A stretch of DNA of 64,000 nucleotides from an uncultured Flavobacteriaceae bacterium. GTDB taxonomy: Bacteria > Bacteroidota > Bacteroidia > Flavobacteriales > Flavobacteriaceae. A model generated the notes under the pieces. That model saw only the letters and a program-made list of their open reading frames with translations. It did not search any database and was not told the DNA's origin. Where the stretch lies: positions 62,001 through 126,000 of the forward strand of contig CALDYU010000025.1 of NCBI GenBank assembly GCA_937944485.1. The letters run 5' to 3'. Below are positions 35,591 to 42,874 of this stretch, piece after piece; the stretch's first letter is position 1, and every line of letters begins with the position of its first letter. The translations under genes were made by a program, and so were the position numbers.

Positions 35591-36198
35591 TATTTTAATA
35601 TAAAATCAGAGTGTTCAATGAATTTTTGTTTTATATGGTTACCCATAGGATATACATAAACTAAGATCCCTTCTCTCCTGACTAACTTCATTGGAGATAC
35701 GAAATCCGAATCACCAGCAACTAAAACAATTTTATTTATTGTATTTCTTCCAGCCATCCAAGCCATATCAAGACCGATTTTCATATCAACCCCTTTTTGC
35801 CTAAAATCTGGCTTCACTTTTTTAGATTTATCCTTTGCATCAATTTTCCATCCAGAAAAGGATAGCTCTCCAAGCCTTAAGGCGAATTGATCAATATTTG
35901 CTAAACTATAAATAAATGAATGCTGTTGTTTGTAGATATAACTTTTGCTAAAATCAATTTTCTTTTTTCCGCTAGCATCAGAAATAGTCTTTGAAAAAGG
36001 AAGGCTATCGTAGTAATAACTCCTAAATAGAATGTCTTCTGAATTTATGCCAGATTTTGCATTTATTTTGGTGACGATATCTTTAATCAAATCCTCAACA
36101 TCTTTCTTAACTGGGTACTTCCCCTTATTAAGTAACTTAAACCTTTGAATAAAAAACCCTCCGTCAATTAAAATAGCAACCTTGTTTACTTTGCTCAT
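35590..36198 (-). CDS. NYN-domain (LabA/DUF88-like, PIN-fold) putative RNase
   Basis: 202 residues. PIN-like NYN nucleases need a small set of aspartates, which are present: Asp12 in VAILIDGGFF, the aspartate in KGVDMKIGLDMAWM, and AGDSDF near the C-terminal half. The last part (REGILVYVYPMG ... FIEHSDFIL) is the standard NYN ending. A lysine-rich middle insert (KDKSKKVKPDFRQ) could contact RNA. NYN proteins cut RNA and are found in RNA turnover and defence loci. Here it lies in a repeat-bounded island with a RelA/SpoT enzyme and an IS, and is coupled to a 43-residue ORF. Confidence 0.87.
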   Translation of the reverse strand: MSKVNKVAILIDGGFFIQRFKLLNKGKYPVKKDVEDLIKDIVTKINAKSGINSEDILFRSYYYDSLPFSKTISDASGKKKIDFSKSYIYKQQHSFIYSLANIDQFALRLGELSFSGWKIDAKDKSKKVKPDFRQKGVDMKIGLDMAWMAGRNTINKIVLVAGDSDFVSPMKLVRREGILVYVYPMGNHIKQKFIEHSDFILK

Positions 36199-36212
36199 TA
36201 ATACAATTTATA

Positions 36213-36350
36213 AAGCCATCTCTTTCGAGATGGCTTATTTAAGCCGACCTATCGGCAATCGGATTTTTTGTAATTTGCCAGCCTACTGGCATCGGATTAT
36301 AGCCAAATATATAAATATTTGGCAAATAGTGGTAAATTTTACCACTATTT
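36213..36350. repeat. Array of five consecutive hairpins between the NYN gene and the transposase
   Basis: The stems are AAGCCATCTC/GAGATGGCTT (36213-36236); GCCGA-CCTA-TCGGC (36243-36256); GCCAG-CCTA-CTGGC (36277-36290); GCCAAATAT/ATATTTGGC (36302-36323); and a perfect 13-bp-arm palindrome AAATAGTGGTAAA/TTTACCACTATTT (36324-36350). The second and third share the loop CCTA and a following ATCGGATT but differ by compensatory stem changes (GA:TC against AG:CT). The first could be a terminator. Confidence 0.8.
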
Positions 36351-37358
36351 AACTTTAATAACTCAAAAAGCATACCATTATTGCGTTAGAATCTTATAAG
36401 GCAAAACACTCTCCGAACCTTCCAAAAACTGATTAAACCGCTCATTTGAAGTTAAACTACGATTATTGAACCTAGCTGCGTATTCATCTAAATAACGGCT
36501 GATATGCTTATCAGATACTTGATGATACACTCCGTACAAACCACGCTTTAAAACGCTCCAAAAGTTCTCTATGGTATTGGTATGAACCTGACCTTCAACA
36601 TAGATGCTAAGTGAGTGCTTAACGTTATCGTGCTTGTAGGTTTTCTTCAACTGCTTGTACGCTGCTGCTTCATCTGAATAAATAGTACTATCAGCAGGCA
36701 CATGAGTTTTAACGAAGTCTACCATATTGCGGGTAGTCTCTCCATCAACATATTTCAAAGCTACTTTACCGTTTCGCTCAATGATTCCTAAAATTGCTTT
36801 TTTAGGCGTGTATACCTTACCTTCGTTAGTAATTAAATTATGATCTCTTGAACGTCTTTTTGGAAAATGCTTGTTCTTCTCTTTTCCACCAACATATGTA
36901 GCATCTATTTCAGTAGCTTCATTTTCTCCTAACATTTGCGGAGCCTTCTCTCTTAGCATTTCTCTAATTCTATGAAGTACAAACCATGCTGATTTTTGGG
37001 TAATTCCTAAATCAATTGCAAGTTGTACCGAACTAATGCCTTTTTTGTGTTCCGTTGCTAACCATATAGCAGCGAACCAAACACGAAAAGGAATTTTAGA
37101 GTTTTCAAAGATAGTTCCAACCTTAACTGTGAATTTCTTATGACACTCTTTATCTGAACACTTATAACCCCTGTTAGTCTTGTAAGGTTTTAAAGACCCA
37201 CAATGAGGACACGCAGGCTCACCTCCCCACCTGATTTGTTCGTAATACTCGATACAAATCTGGTCGTCTTTGAAATACTCTAAAAGATGTAAAAGTGATT
37301 TGAACTTCATAGTGGTTTAATTAGATATACAAATATAATGTTTGTCCCACTAAGTACC
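36321..37358 (-). mobile_element. IS1595-type insertion sequence (ends tentative)
   Basis: Contains the IS1595-family transposase. Candidate terminal inverted repeats are GGCAAATAGTGGTAAA at 36321 and, inverted, GGTACTTAGTGGGACA ending at 37358 (11 of 16 match). Flanking 8-mers AAATATTT and TAATATTA agree in the central six bases, compatible with the 8-bp target duplications of this family but not proof. The element would be about 1.04 kb, a normal size. Confidence 0.5.
36378..37310 (-). CDS. IS1595-family transposase
   Basis: 310 residues, full length. An N-terminal zinc ribbon (CPHCGSLKPYKTNRGYKC) is followed by the HTH region (IWLATEHKKGISSVQLAIDLG, ITQKSAWFVLHRIREML). The DDE-type catalytic core has Asp in EIDATYVGG, Asp in STIYSDEAAAY, and the family's Asn/Glu in VHTNTIENFWSVLKRGLYG. 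There is no frameshift or stop, so it looks active. It interrupts the island between the NYN gene and the RelA/SpoT gene. Confidence 0.93.
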   Translation of the reverse strand: MKFKSLLHLLEYFKDDQICIEYYEQIRWGGEPACPHCGSLKPYKTNRGYKCSDKECHKKFTVKVGTIFENSKIPFRVWFAAIWLATEHKKGISSVQLAIDLGITQKSAWFVLHRIREMLREKAPQMLGENEATEIDATYVGGKEKNKHFPKRRSRDHNLITNEGKVYTPKKAILGIIERNGKVALKYVDGETTRNMVDFVKTHVPADSTIYSDEAAAYKQLKKTYKHDNVKHSLSIYVEGQVHTNTIENFWSVLKRGLYGVYHQVSDKHISRYLDEYAARFNNRSLTSNERFNQFLEGSESVLPYKILTQ

Positions 37359-37412
37359 TAATATTATTGTTAATAATTACAAATATAAGAAGTTGTATAT
37401 CAATTACTTACA

Positions 37413-37445
37413 AAGCGCATGACATTTTTTTTCAAGCGCATGACA
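37413..37445 (+). repeat. Two direct repeats 21 bp apart upstream of the RelA/SpoT gene
   Basis: AAGCGCATGACA occurs at 37413-37424 and again at 37434-37445, each followed by a T run. The 21-bp period equals two DNA turns, and the pair ends 22 bp before the GTG start, so an operator for a repressor (possibly autoregulation) is plausible. Confidence 0.6.
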
Positions 37446-37467
37446 ATTTTTACCTACTTTTATATTC

Positions 37468-38541
37468 GTGGGATGGAATAAACCAAAATATTCTAAAAGA
37501 GCCGTTAACCGCGCAGGTGTTTCTTTAGTCAATGAAAGCTGTAGCGAAGTGGAACTAAACGAAGCTTTAGGCGTAATAAATAATTGGAGAACATCCCATC
37601 AATTTCCATTAAATACTTTTCAAATTCGATTACGTCGAGAAGCAAAAAAAATTGATGATAATTGTCTGATCGGTCAAAGAATAAAACGATTAAGTTCTAT
37701 TAAATCAAAACTAGAACGCATACAGGGATTAAACTTAGCTCAAATACAAGATATTGGTGGATGTAGAGCTATAGTTAACAATATGACTGCGCTTAAAAAT
37801 CTCACGGAAGTATATACTAGCAGATCATCAAGAGGATTGAAACACACATTGTTTTCAATGGACGATTATGTTTTCGATAAACCAAGATTTACAGGATATA
37901 GAAGTATTCATTTGGTTTATAAATACCAAAGTGATAAAAGTAAAATTTACAATAGTCTAAAAATTGAAATACAATTCAGAACTCTTTTACAGCACGCTTG
38001 GGCAACCGCAGTTGAAACTATTGATAGTTTTACTGGACAAAATCTAAAACTAGGTGGAGGCGAACAAGATTGGAGAAGGTTTTTCGCTCTTATGAGTTCG
38101 GTCATTGCATTAACAGAAGGCACTCCAGTTGTGCCTGATACTTCAAAAGAGCTTGAGCTATTAAGAAACGAAATTATAGTTTTAGAAAAAAAACTTGAAA
38201 TAATAAACATGTTAGGGGGTTTTAATGCAGCCCTTCAGTTTACTGGAGAAGATCAATTTAAACGTGGAGGGTATTTTTTACTGACATTAGATACCGTAAA
38301 AAGAGTTGTTGATATAATTCAGTATCCTAGAAACTCTAAGGGATTAAAAGAGGCTTCTGAGAAATACCTAAAAGCCGAAAAAGACAATAGATTTACTACA
38401 AAAAACATTGTTCTTGTTACTTCAGACACATTAGACACCTTAAGATTAACCTATCCAAATTATTACGCGGATACCAGTAGATTTATTTCGATTTTACATG
38501 AAGTTATTTCTGGTACTGTTCAATTAAGTTTATTTCCCTAA
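37468..38541 (+). CDS. Stand-alone RelA/SpoT nucleotidyltransferase
   Basis: 357 residues, GTG start (no in-frame ATG nearby). The synthetase domain occupies about residues 60-185: RIKRLSSIKSK (ATP phosphate grip), Asp95 in QDIGGCRAI with Arg100, YVFDKPRFTGYRSIH (nucleotide-base tyrosine region, 143-148), and EIQFRTLLQHAWA with Glu167/Gln169/Arg171. No HD hydrolase, TGS or ACT domain is present. The 170-residue C terminus is unrecognised and includes a coiled-coil-like KELELLRNEIIVLEKKLE. Such proteins make alarmones or, as toxSAS toxins, modify nucleotides or tRNA. The island setting favours a stress or phage-defence role (inference). Confidence 0.85.
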   Translation: MGWNKPKYSKRAVNRAGVSLVNESCSEVELNEALGVINNWRTSHQFPLNTFQIRLRREAKKIDDNCLIGQRIKRLSSIKSKLERIQGLNLAQIQDIGGCRAIVNNMTALKNLTEVYTSRSSRGLKHTLFSMDDYVFDKPRFTGYRSIHLVYKYQSDKSKIYNSLKIEIQFRTLLQHAWATAVETIDSFTGQNLKLGGGEQDWRRFFALMSSVIALTEGTPVVPDTSKELELLRNEIIVLEKKLEIINMLGGFNAALQFTGEDQFKRGGYFLLTLDTVKRVVDIIQYPRNSKGLKEASEKYLKAEKDNRFTTKNIVLVTSDTLDTLRLTYPNYYADTSRFISILHEVISGTVQLSLFP

Positions 38542-38580
38542 TAACATATAAAATGCTCATATTCCATAAGTTATTTAGGG

Positions 38581-38627
38581 CTTGTCCCTTCACGTATATA
38601 GATGCCTATTTTTTGGCATCTATATAC
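38581..38627. repeat. Inverted copy of the left boundary sequence, forming a hairpin
   Basis: 38581-38606 is the exact reverse complement of 35257-35282 (26 bp). With the adjoining direct-repeat copy it makes a local hairpin: GTATATAGATGCC (38594-38606) pairs with GGCATCTATATAC (38615-38627) over an 8-base loop. Confidence 0.8.
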
Positions 38628-38683
38628 AATGTGGGCGAGTAAAATCCTGTAGTTTATCAAATTCCTAAAAAGGAATTTCTTCT
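38609..38683 (+). repeat. Island-boundary direct repeat, right copy
   Basis: Begins TTTTTTGGCATCTATATAC like the left copy, then diverges slightly, and rejoins at GTAAAAT, TTTATCAAATTCCT and an AAATTCCT/AGGAATTT dyad. About 3.3 kb separates the copies. Confidence 0.75.
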
Positions 38684-38706
38684 TTGGTTTCTTTGCTACA
38701 ATAATA

Positions 38707-38904
38707 TTACAAACCAATAATACAACCACAAGTCCCAACTATGCCGTAAGTGCATTCAACCAGGGGTTGCAATTGAGGAATAAACTCGTACAAGGGTGTG
38801 CATATGAGTATCGCGATAAGAATGGTAACAACCACCTTACTAAAAAGAGGCACTTTTCTAACTTCTATGTACTCCAGATTTAAGATGTCAAGGTTTTCTT
38901 GCAT
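38707..38904 (-). CDS. Doubtful small membrane peptide
   Basis: 65 residues: a charged N-terminal 22, one hydrophobic helix (FSKVVVTILIAILICTPLY), then a short tail with three cysteines (VECTYGIVGTCGCIIGL). An AT-rich promoter-like TATATTTAG sits just upstream of the ATG. No family is recognised. It could be a real small membrane peptide of the island or a chance frame. Confidence 0.3.
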   Translation of the reverse strand: MQENLDILNLEYIEVRKVPLFSKVVVTILIAILICTPLYEFIPQLQPLVECTYGIVGTCGCIIGL

Positions 38905-38962
38905 AGCCTAAATATAAAAAATACATTTCAAGAACAGTATTTTACTTAATTTAAACCTTGAA

Positions 38963-40093
38963 ATGAAATTTGTACTAGCGCCTGATAAATTTAAAGGTTC
39001 CTTAACCGGACTTGAATTCTGCAATGCTGTGGAAAAAGGTTTGCGAATGCTATTTGCCGATCAAGCAGAAATCATAAAAATGCCCTTAGCCGACGGAGGT
39101 GATGGTACGCTAGCCACCATTAACCACTATCTCGAGGGGGAACGTATTCAAGTGAGCGTGAACGATCCTTTTTTTCGTCCTATTACCGCCGAGTACCTCT
39201 TTTCAAAAACTTCAAAAATCGCGTATATAGAAATGGCCGAAGCATCAGGGCTCAAACTTCTTAATAGCGCAGACCATGATTGTAAACATGCCACAAGTTT
39301 AGGTACTGGTGAATTAATCGCAGACGCCTTAAATAGAGGTGCAAAAGAAATTATACTCGGCATTGGGGGTAGTGCTAGTAATGATGCGGGTATGGGTATG
39401 GCTCAAGCTTTGGGCTATCGTTTTCTAGATCATTCCTCACAGCAACTAAAGTCTATCGGAGCTCATCTTGTTCGTGTACAGTATATTGATGATAGCATGA
39501 TACACCCACGCCTTCATAAAGCTACTATCAAAGTAGCTTGCGATGTTAGCAATCCTTTTTTTGGTCCGGATGGTGCCGCAAAAATATACGCCGAACAAAA
39601 GGGGGCTACCGTTCAAGACATTGAAGAATTAGATAAAGGGATGCGTCATTTTTCGAACCTAATACAAGATCATTACAAGATTAATCTTCAGAAAATAGAA
39701 GGATCTGGTGCTGCAGGAGGCATGGGTGGTGGCGCTTTGGTTTTTCTACAAGCACAACTTAACTCCGGAATTCACCTAATAAAAGAAATAGCTAATTTTG
39801 ATAAAGCCATTGCCAATGCCGATTGGATTGTTACAGGAGAAGGTAAGTTAGATCGGCAAACCTTATCTGGTAAAACTATTGCTGGTATTTTACAATCCGC
39901 ACACGAAAAAAATGTTGCTGTAGCTGCTCTTTGTGGTACTGTGGAACTTTCAGCAGTGGAACAAAAATCGATGGGATTCAAATACGTTAGCGCAATTACA
40001 GACCCAAAAACTAATTTGCAAGAAGCAATGAATCAAAGTTATACCAACCTTATTAAGGCTAGTTTCAACTTTGCTAAAACACTACAATCATGA
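38963..40093 (+). CDS. glxK: Glycerate kinase, GlxK/GarK type
   Basis: 376 residues, normal for class II-type glycerate kinases. Family segments: MKFVLAPDKFKGSLTG at the N terminus, ADGGDGTLAT near residue 44, YIEMAEASGLKLL, ILGIGGSASNDAGMGMAQALGY (nucleotide/substrate loop near 132-153), GSGAAGGMGGGALVF, and WIVTGEGKLDRQTLSGKT. It phosphorylates glycerate with ATP to give 2- or 3-phosphoglycerate. Cytoplasmic. The stop overlaps the next start (ATGA). Confidence 0.95.
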   Translation: MKFVLAPDKFKGSLTGLEFCNAVEKGLRMLFADQAEIIKMPLADGGDGTLATINHYLEGERIQVSVNDPFFRPITAEYLFSKTSKIAYIEMAEASGLKLLNSADHDCKHATSLGTGELIADALNRGAKEIILGIGGSASNDAGMGMAQALGYRFLDHSSQQLKSIGAHLVRVQYIDDSMIHPRLHKATIKVACDVSNPFFGPDGAAKIYAEQKGATVQDIEELDKGMRHFSNLIQDHYKINLQKIEGSGAAGGMGGGALVFLQAQLNSGIHLIKEIANFDKAIANADWIVTGEGKLDRQTLSGKTIAGILQSAHEKNVAVAALCGTVELSAVEQKSMGFKYVSAITDPKTNLQEAMNQSYTNLIKASFNFAKTLQS

Positions 40094-40467
40094 ACATCGA
40101 AGAAAATAAGAAAAACGCCATCGCCTTTTACAAATTAGCCTATGAGGGAAATCCTAAAAAAGCTATTGAACTGTACATTGGTAACGAATATATTCAACAC
40201 AATCCTGACGTAGCCGATGGCATCAAAGGCTTTGTTGATTATTTTGATCGCATGCAACAGGAATATCCTGATAGGTCAATTGAATTTGTACGATGCATCG
40301 GTGAAGGAAATTTGGTCGCATTACACACCCATCAAACCTGGCCGGATAACGATCAATATGTCACTATGGACTTTTTTAGATTTGATGAAAACGGTAAAAT
40401 ATGTGAACATTGGGATGCCATTCAACAAATTCCGAAAAATTCTGCTAATGCAAATACCATGTATTGA
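40090..40467 (+). CDS. SnoaL-like / NTF2-fold small protein
   Basis: 125 residues. The cone-shaped NTF2-like fold is suggested by the N-terminal helices (NAIAFYKLAYEGNPKKAIELY), the segment YIQHNPDVADGIKGFVDYF typical of the SnoaL-like family (His and Asp lining the pocket), and MDFFRFDENGKICEHWDAIQ. Members act as isomerases or cyclases or simply bind ligands. Translationally coupled to glycerate kinase by a 4-bp overlap, so it may act on a related hydroxyacid (inference). Cytoplasmic. Confidence 0.88.
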   Translation: MNIEENKKNAIAFYKLAYEGNPKKAIELYIGNEYIQHNPDVADGIKGFVDYFDRMQQEYPDRSIEFVRCIGEGNLVALHTHQTWPDNDQYVTMDFFRFDENGKICEHWDAIQQIPKNSANANTMY

Positions 40468-40477
40468 TGGATTACAC

Positions 40478-41404
40478 CTAAAAACTTCTAGCATAAACCA
40501 AAGACCCGTAAATATGTCCGGTTGATAAAGGCGTCTCTTGCGTGTTGAAATTATATATAATCTTAAACGTATTTTGTTTAGATTGTAGCACTGCTCCTAT
40601 TTCTGATTTCAAAATATGTTTCGTAATCGTTGTTGTAAACAAAGGGTCATCACTAAAAATGCTGCCTTGAATTAAGGTGTTATGTGCCACATAACGATGA
40701 CCAATAGAAAGGTAGCCAAAAAATTCTTTAGCAGCTATCGCATTAACAATACCCGTTCTTGAACTATTCTGAAAAGGATTTAACCTGCCAAAAAAATAGT
40801 GCAAGCTATTTTCTAAGTAAATGTCTTTTGTTCCAATACTAGTGTCAAGTGTATACTGAAAAGTACTATGGTCATGCGACCACCAACTAACAATATGCTT
40901 CATTTTTAAATTAAAAAGCCATTTGAATTCAAGCTCTTCAACCCACGTAGGACGGCTATCAATTCCGAAAAATTCATGAAGTCCTATTTGAAGGCTTCCT
41001 GCTAAAGATTCCTCTCCCGTAATACCAGTTTCTAAAGCAAGTGAAAACTTTGACTTTTCTTTTATGGACGCTATTTCGAGAAGACCGTATAACCACCCAG
41101 CAAAAGGGCGGTCAAATTCGGCAGTATTTATTGATGAAAGACTAGCAGGTGAATATATTTCATGCCCTAAACCTAAACGTAGTTGTAATTTATTATAAGC
41201 AGTTTTAGGTAATACAAAACTTTTTGCCAGCCCCTTCTGGTAATCAACATATAAGCCATTGGTAAAGTACTTATCATTATCTGCGAACTTGTCATTGCTC
41301 AAGGTAAAAGTCAATTGTTCATTTAATTCTTGAGCATACGTAAAATTCACTGAAAGCACTAGCAGTACCGTTATTTTCGGCCAAGTAAAAAAACGAACTG
41401 TCAT
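40478..41404 (-). CDS. LpxR family outer-membrane lipid A deacylase-like beta barrel
   Basis: 308 residues. A signal peptide ends at TYAQ. The mature start LTFTLSNDKFADNDKYFTNGLYVDYQ carries the LpxR hallmark (ND...D.YFTNG, giving active-site Asn/Asp/Thr residues), and GLGHEIYSPASL follows with the conserved His/Glu region. The rest is alternating amphipathic strands ending in GHIYGSLVYARSF with a terminal Phe, as in outer-membrane barrels. LpxR removes the 3'-acyloxyacyl chain of lipid A. Convergent with the SnoaL-like gene, 10 bp apart. Confidence 0.88.
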   Translation of the reverse strand: MTVRFFTWPKITVLLVLSVNFTYAQELNEQLTFTLSNDKFADNDKYFTNGLYVDYQKGLAKSFVLPKTAYNKLQLRLGLGHEIYSPASLSSINTAEFDRPFAGWLYGLLEIASIKEKSKFSLALETGITGEESLAGSLQIGLHEFFGIDSRPTWVEELEFKWLFNLKMKHIVSWWSHDHSTFQYTLDTSIGTKDIYLENSLHYFFGRLNPFQNSSRTGIVNAIAAKEFFGYLSIGHRYVAHNTLIQGSIFSDDPLFTTTITKHILKSEIGAVLQSKQNTFKIIYNFNTQETPLSTGHIYGSLVYARSF

Positions 41405-41448
41405 GATTTGCTTAATACATCTAAATTAAAATCTCTGAAGAGGGTTCA

Positions 41449-41456
41449 TACCTTTG
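41449..41456 (+). promoter_or_regulatory. Possible Bacteroidota -7 element before the M20 gene
   Basis: TACCTTTG fits TAnnTTTG. It lies 118 bp upstream of the M20-family start, so a long leader would be needed; no -33 match. Confidence 0.3.
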
Positions 41457-41573
41457 TCGGCATTCCCTTTCGTTCTTAACATTACAATATTAGAGGGATT
41501 TCGTAAAAATGCTCTTAAAGCTTAGACTAGGTCATGGAATGACGAAATATTTTATACTTTAATAGAAAATTAA

Positions 41574-42869
41574 ATGACAATGCTTATCCGTTTCTTTTTT
41601 GTTGTATCTGTATTTACACATGCAGTCATTCTTGCCCAGAAACCCGCAATCAATCAAGATCGACTTGAAAAACGCATATTTGAGCTCGCTCAATTCGGAC
41701 TCCAAGAAAACGGAGAAACGGAACGTGTCGCCTTTAGCGATGCAGATGTGGCAGCCCAAAAATGGGTGATGCAAACCTTAAAAGACTTGGGGTTGCAAGT
41801 ACATATTGATTTTGCTGGAAACATAATCGGTACTCGAGAAGGAAAAAATCCGACCTTAAAACCCATTTCCTTTGGTTCTCATATCGATCGGGTGCCGAAT
41901 GGTGGTAACTACGATGGTTGTGTTGGTTCTATGGCTTCTTTGGAAGTGCTTGAAGTTCTGAATGAGAACAAAATCACGACAAAGCATCCTTTAGAAATTA
42001 TCATTTTTTCCAATGAAGAAGGGGGTGTTATGGGTAGTCGCGCTTTAGCTGGTCATCTAAATAAAAGTGCTCTTGAAGTTATAAATGCCACAGGATATAC
42101 CATGGGTGAAGGTATTATACGTCTCGGTGGTGATACTACTCGAATTAAAGAAGTAGCACGTAAAAAAGGGGAGATCGCAGCTTTTCTAGAACTCCATATT
42201 GAACAAGGAGGTATCCTCGAAAAAGAAAATATAGACATCGGTATCGTTGAAGGTATTGTTGGTCTTAAATGGTGGGAAGTGGAATTTACAGGATTTGCGA
42301 ATCATGCTGGTACAACGCCTATGAACGCACGTCAAGACGCCCTACTTGCTGCTGCTAAATTTATCATTGCAGTAAATGAAATCGCGAATAGTATTGACGG
42401 TGCCCAAGTAGCGACCGTAGGGAAAATAAATGCTGCTCCTGGTGCACCAAATGTTATTCCGGGAAAGGTTATAACGAGTTTAGAGATTCGAGATTTGTCT
42501 TCCGAAGTGATTGAAAAAGTATATCAAACAATTAAATTAAAGGCGGAGAAAATCGCTCAGGCTTCCGATGTAAAGGTAGAATTCCGTCCCTTAGATACTA
42601 CGGCTGACCCAGCTATTATGACTCCCATAATTCAAAAAGAAATTAAAGCATCCGCAGAAAAACTAGCCCTCTCAACGAAAAGAATGCCTAGCGGCGCTGG
42701 TCATGATGCACAAGACATGGCTTTGATTGCTCCGACAGGAATGATATTCGTGCCTAGCAAAGGGGGTATTAGCCATTCTCCGAAAGAATTTACCTCAGCA
42801 GAAGATATGGCCAATGGAGCGAATGTCTTACTACAAACAATTTTGGCTTTGGATAAAAACCTCAAATAA
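41574..42869 (+). CDS. M20-family allantoate/N-carbamoyl-amino-acid amidohydrolase, exported
   Basis: 431 residues. The dinuclear metal site is recognisable: His103 and Asp105 in GSHIDRVPNGG, the bridging Asp in NYDGCVGS, Glu-Glu in SNEEGG, and LHIEQGG. The lid-domain motif NHAGTTPMNARQDAL is typical of the hydantoinase/carbamoylase branch. The N terminus is a signal peptide (RFFFVVSVFTHAVILAQ), unlike most cytoplasmic relatives, so action in the periplasm is predicted. It cleaves a C-N bond in a ureido or amide substrate. The SRPBCC gene follows 5 bp downstream. Confidence 0.9.
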   Translation: MTMLIRFFFVVSVFTHAVILAQKPAINQDRLEKRIFELAQFGLQENGETERVAFSDADVAAQKWVMQTLKDLGLQVHIDFAGNIIGTREGKNPTLKPISFGSHIDRVPNGGNYDGCVGSMASLEVLEVLNENKITTKHPLEIIIFSNEEGGVMGSRALAGHLNKSALEVINATGYTMGEGIIRLGGDTTRIKEVARKKGEIAAFLELHIEQGGILEKENIDIGIVEGIVGLKWWEVEFTGFANHAGTTPMNARQDALLAAAKFIIAVNEIANSIDGAQVATVGKINAAPGAPNVIPGKVITSLEIRDLSSEVIEKVYQTIKLKAEKIAQASDVKVEFRPLDTTADPAIMTPIIQKEIKASAEKLALSTKRMPSGAGHDAQDMALIAPTGMIFVPSKGGISHSPKEFTSAEDMANGANVLLQTILALDKNLK

Positions 42870-42874
42870 ACAAT

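Larger units (their letters stand above)
38542..38962. other. Right edge of accessory island
   Basis: 421 bp holding the inverted copy of the left repeat (38581-38606), the right direct repeat (38609-38683) and one doubtful small minus-strand ORF (38707-38904). Otherwise nothing recognised before glycerate kinase. Confidence 0.6.

Noticed and set aside
35251..38683. Boundary repeats as integron attC sites
   Set aside because: The conserved R'/R'' core boxes of attC (RYYYAAC and GTTRRRY) are not recognisable at the ends and no integron integrase is in the window.
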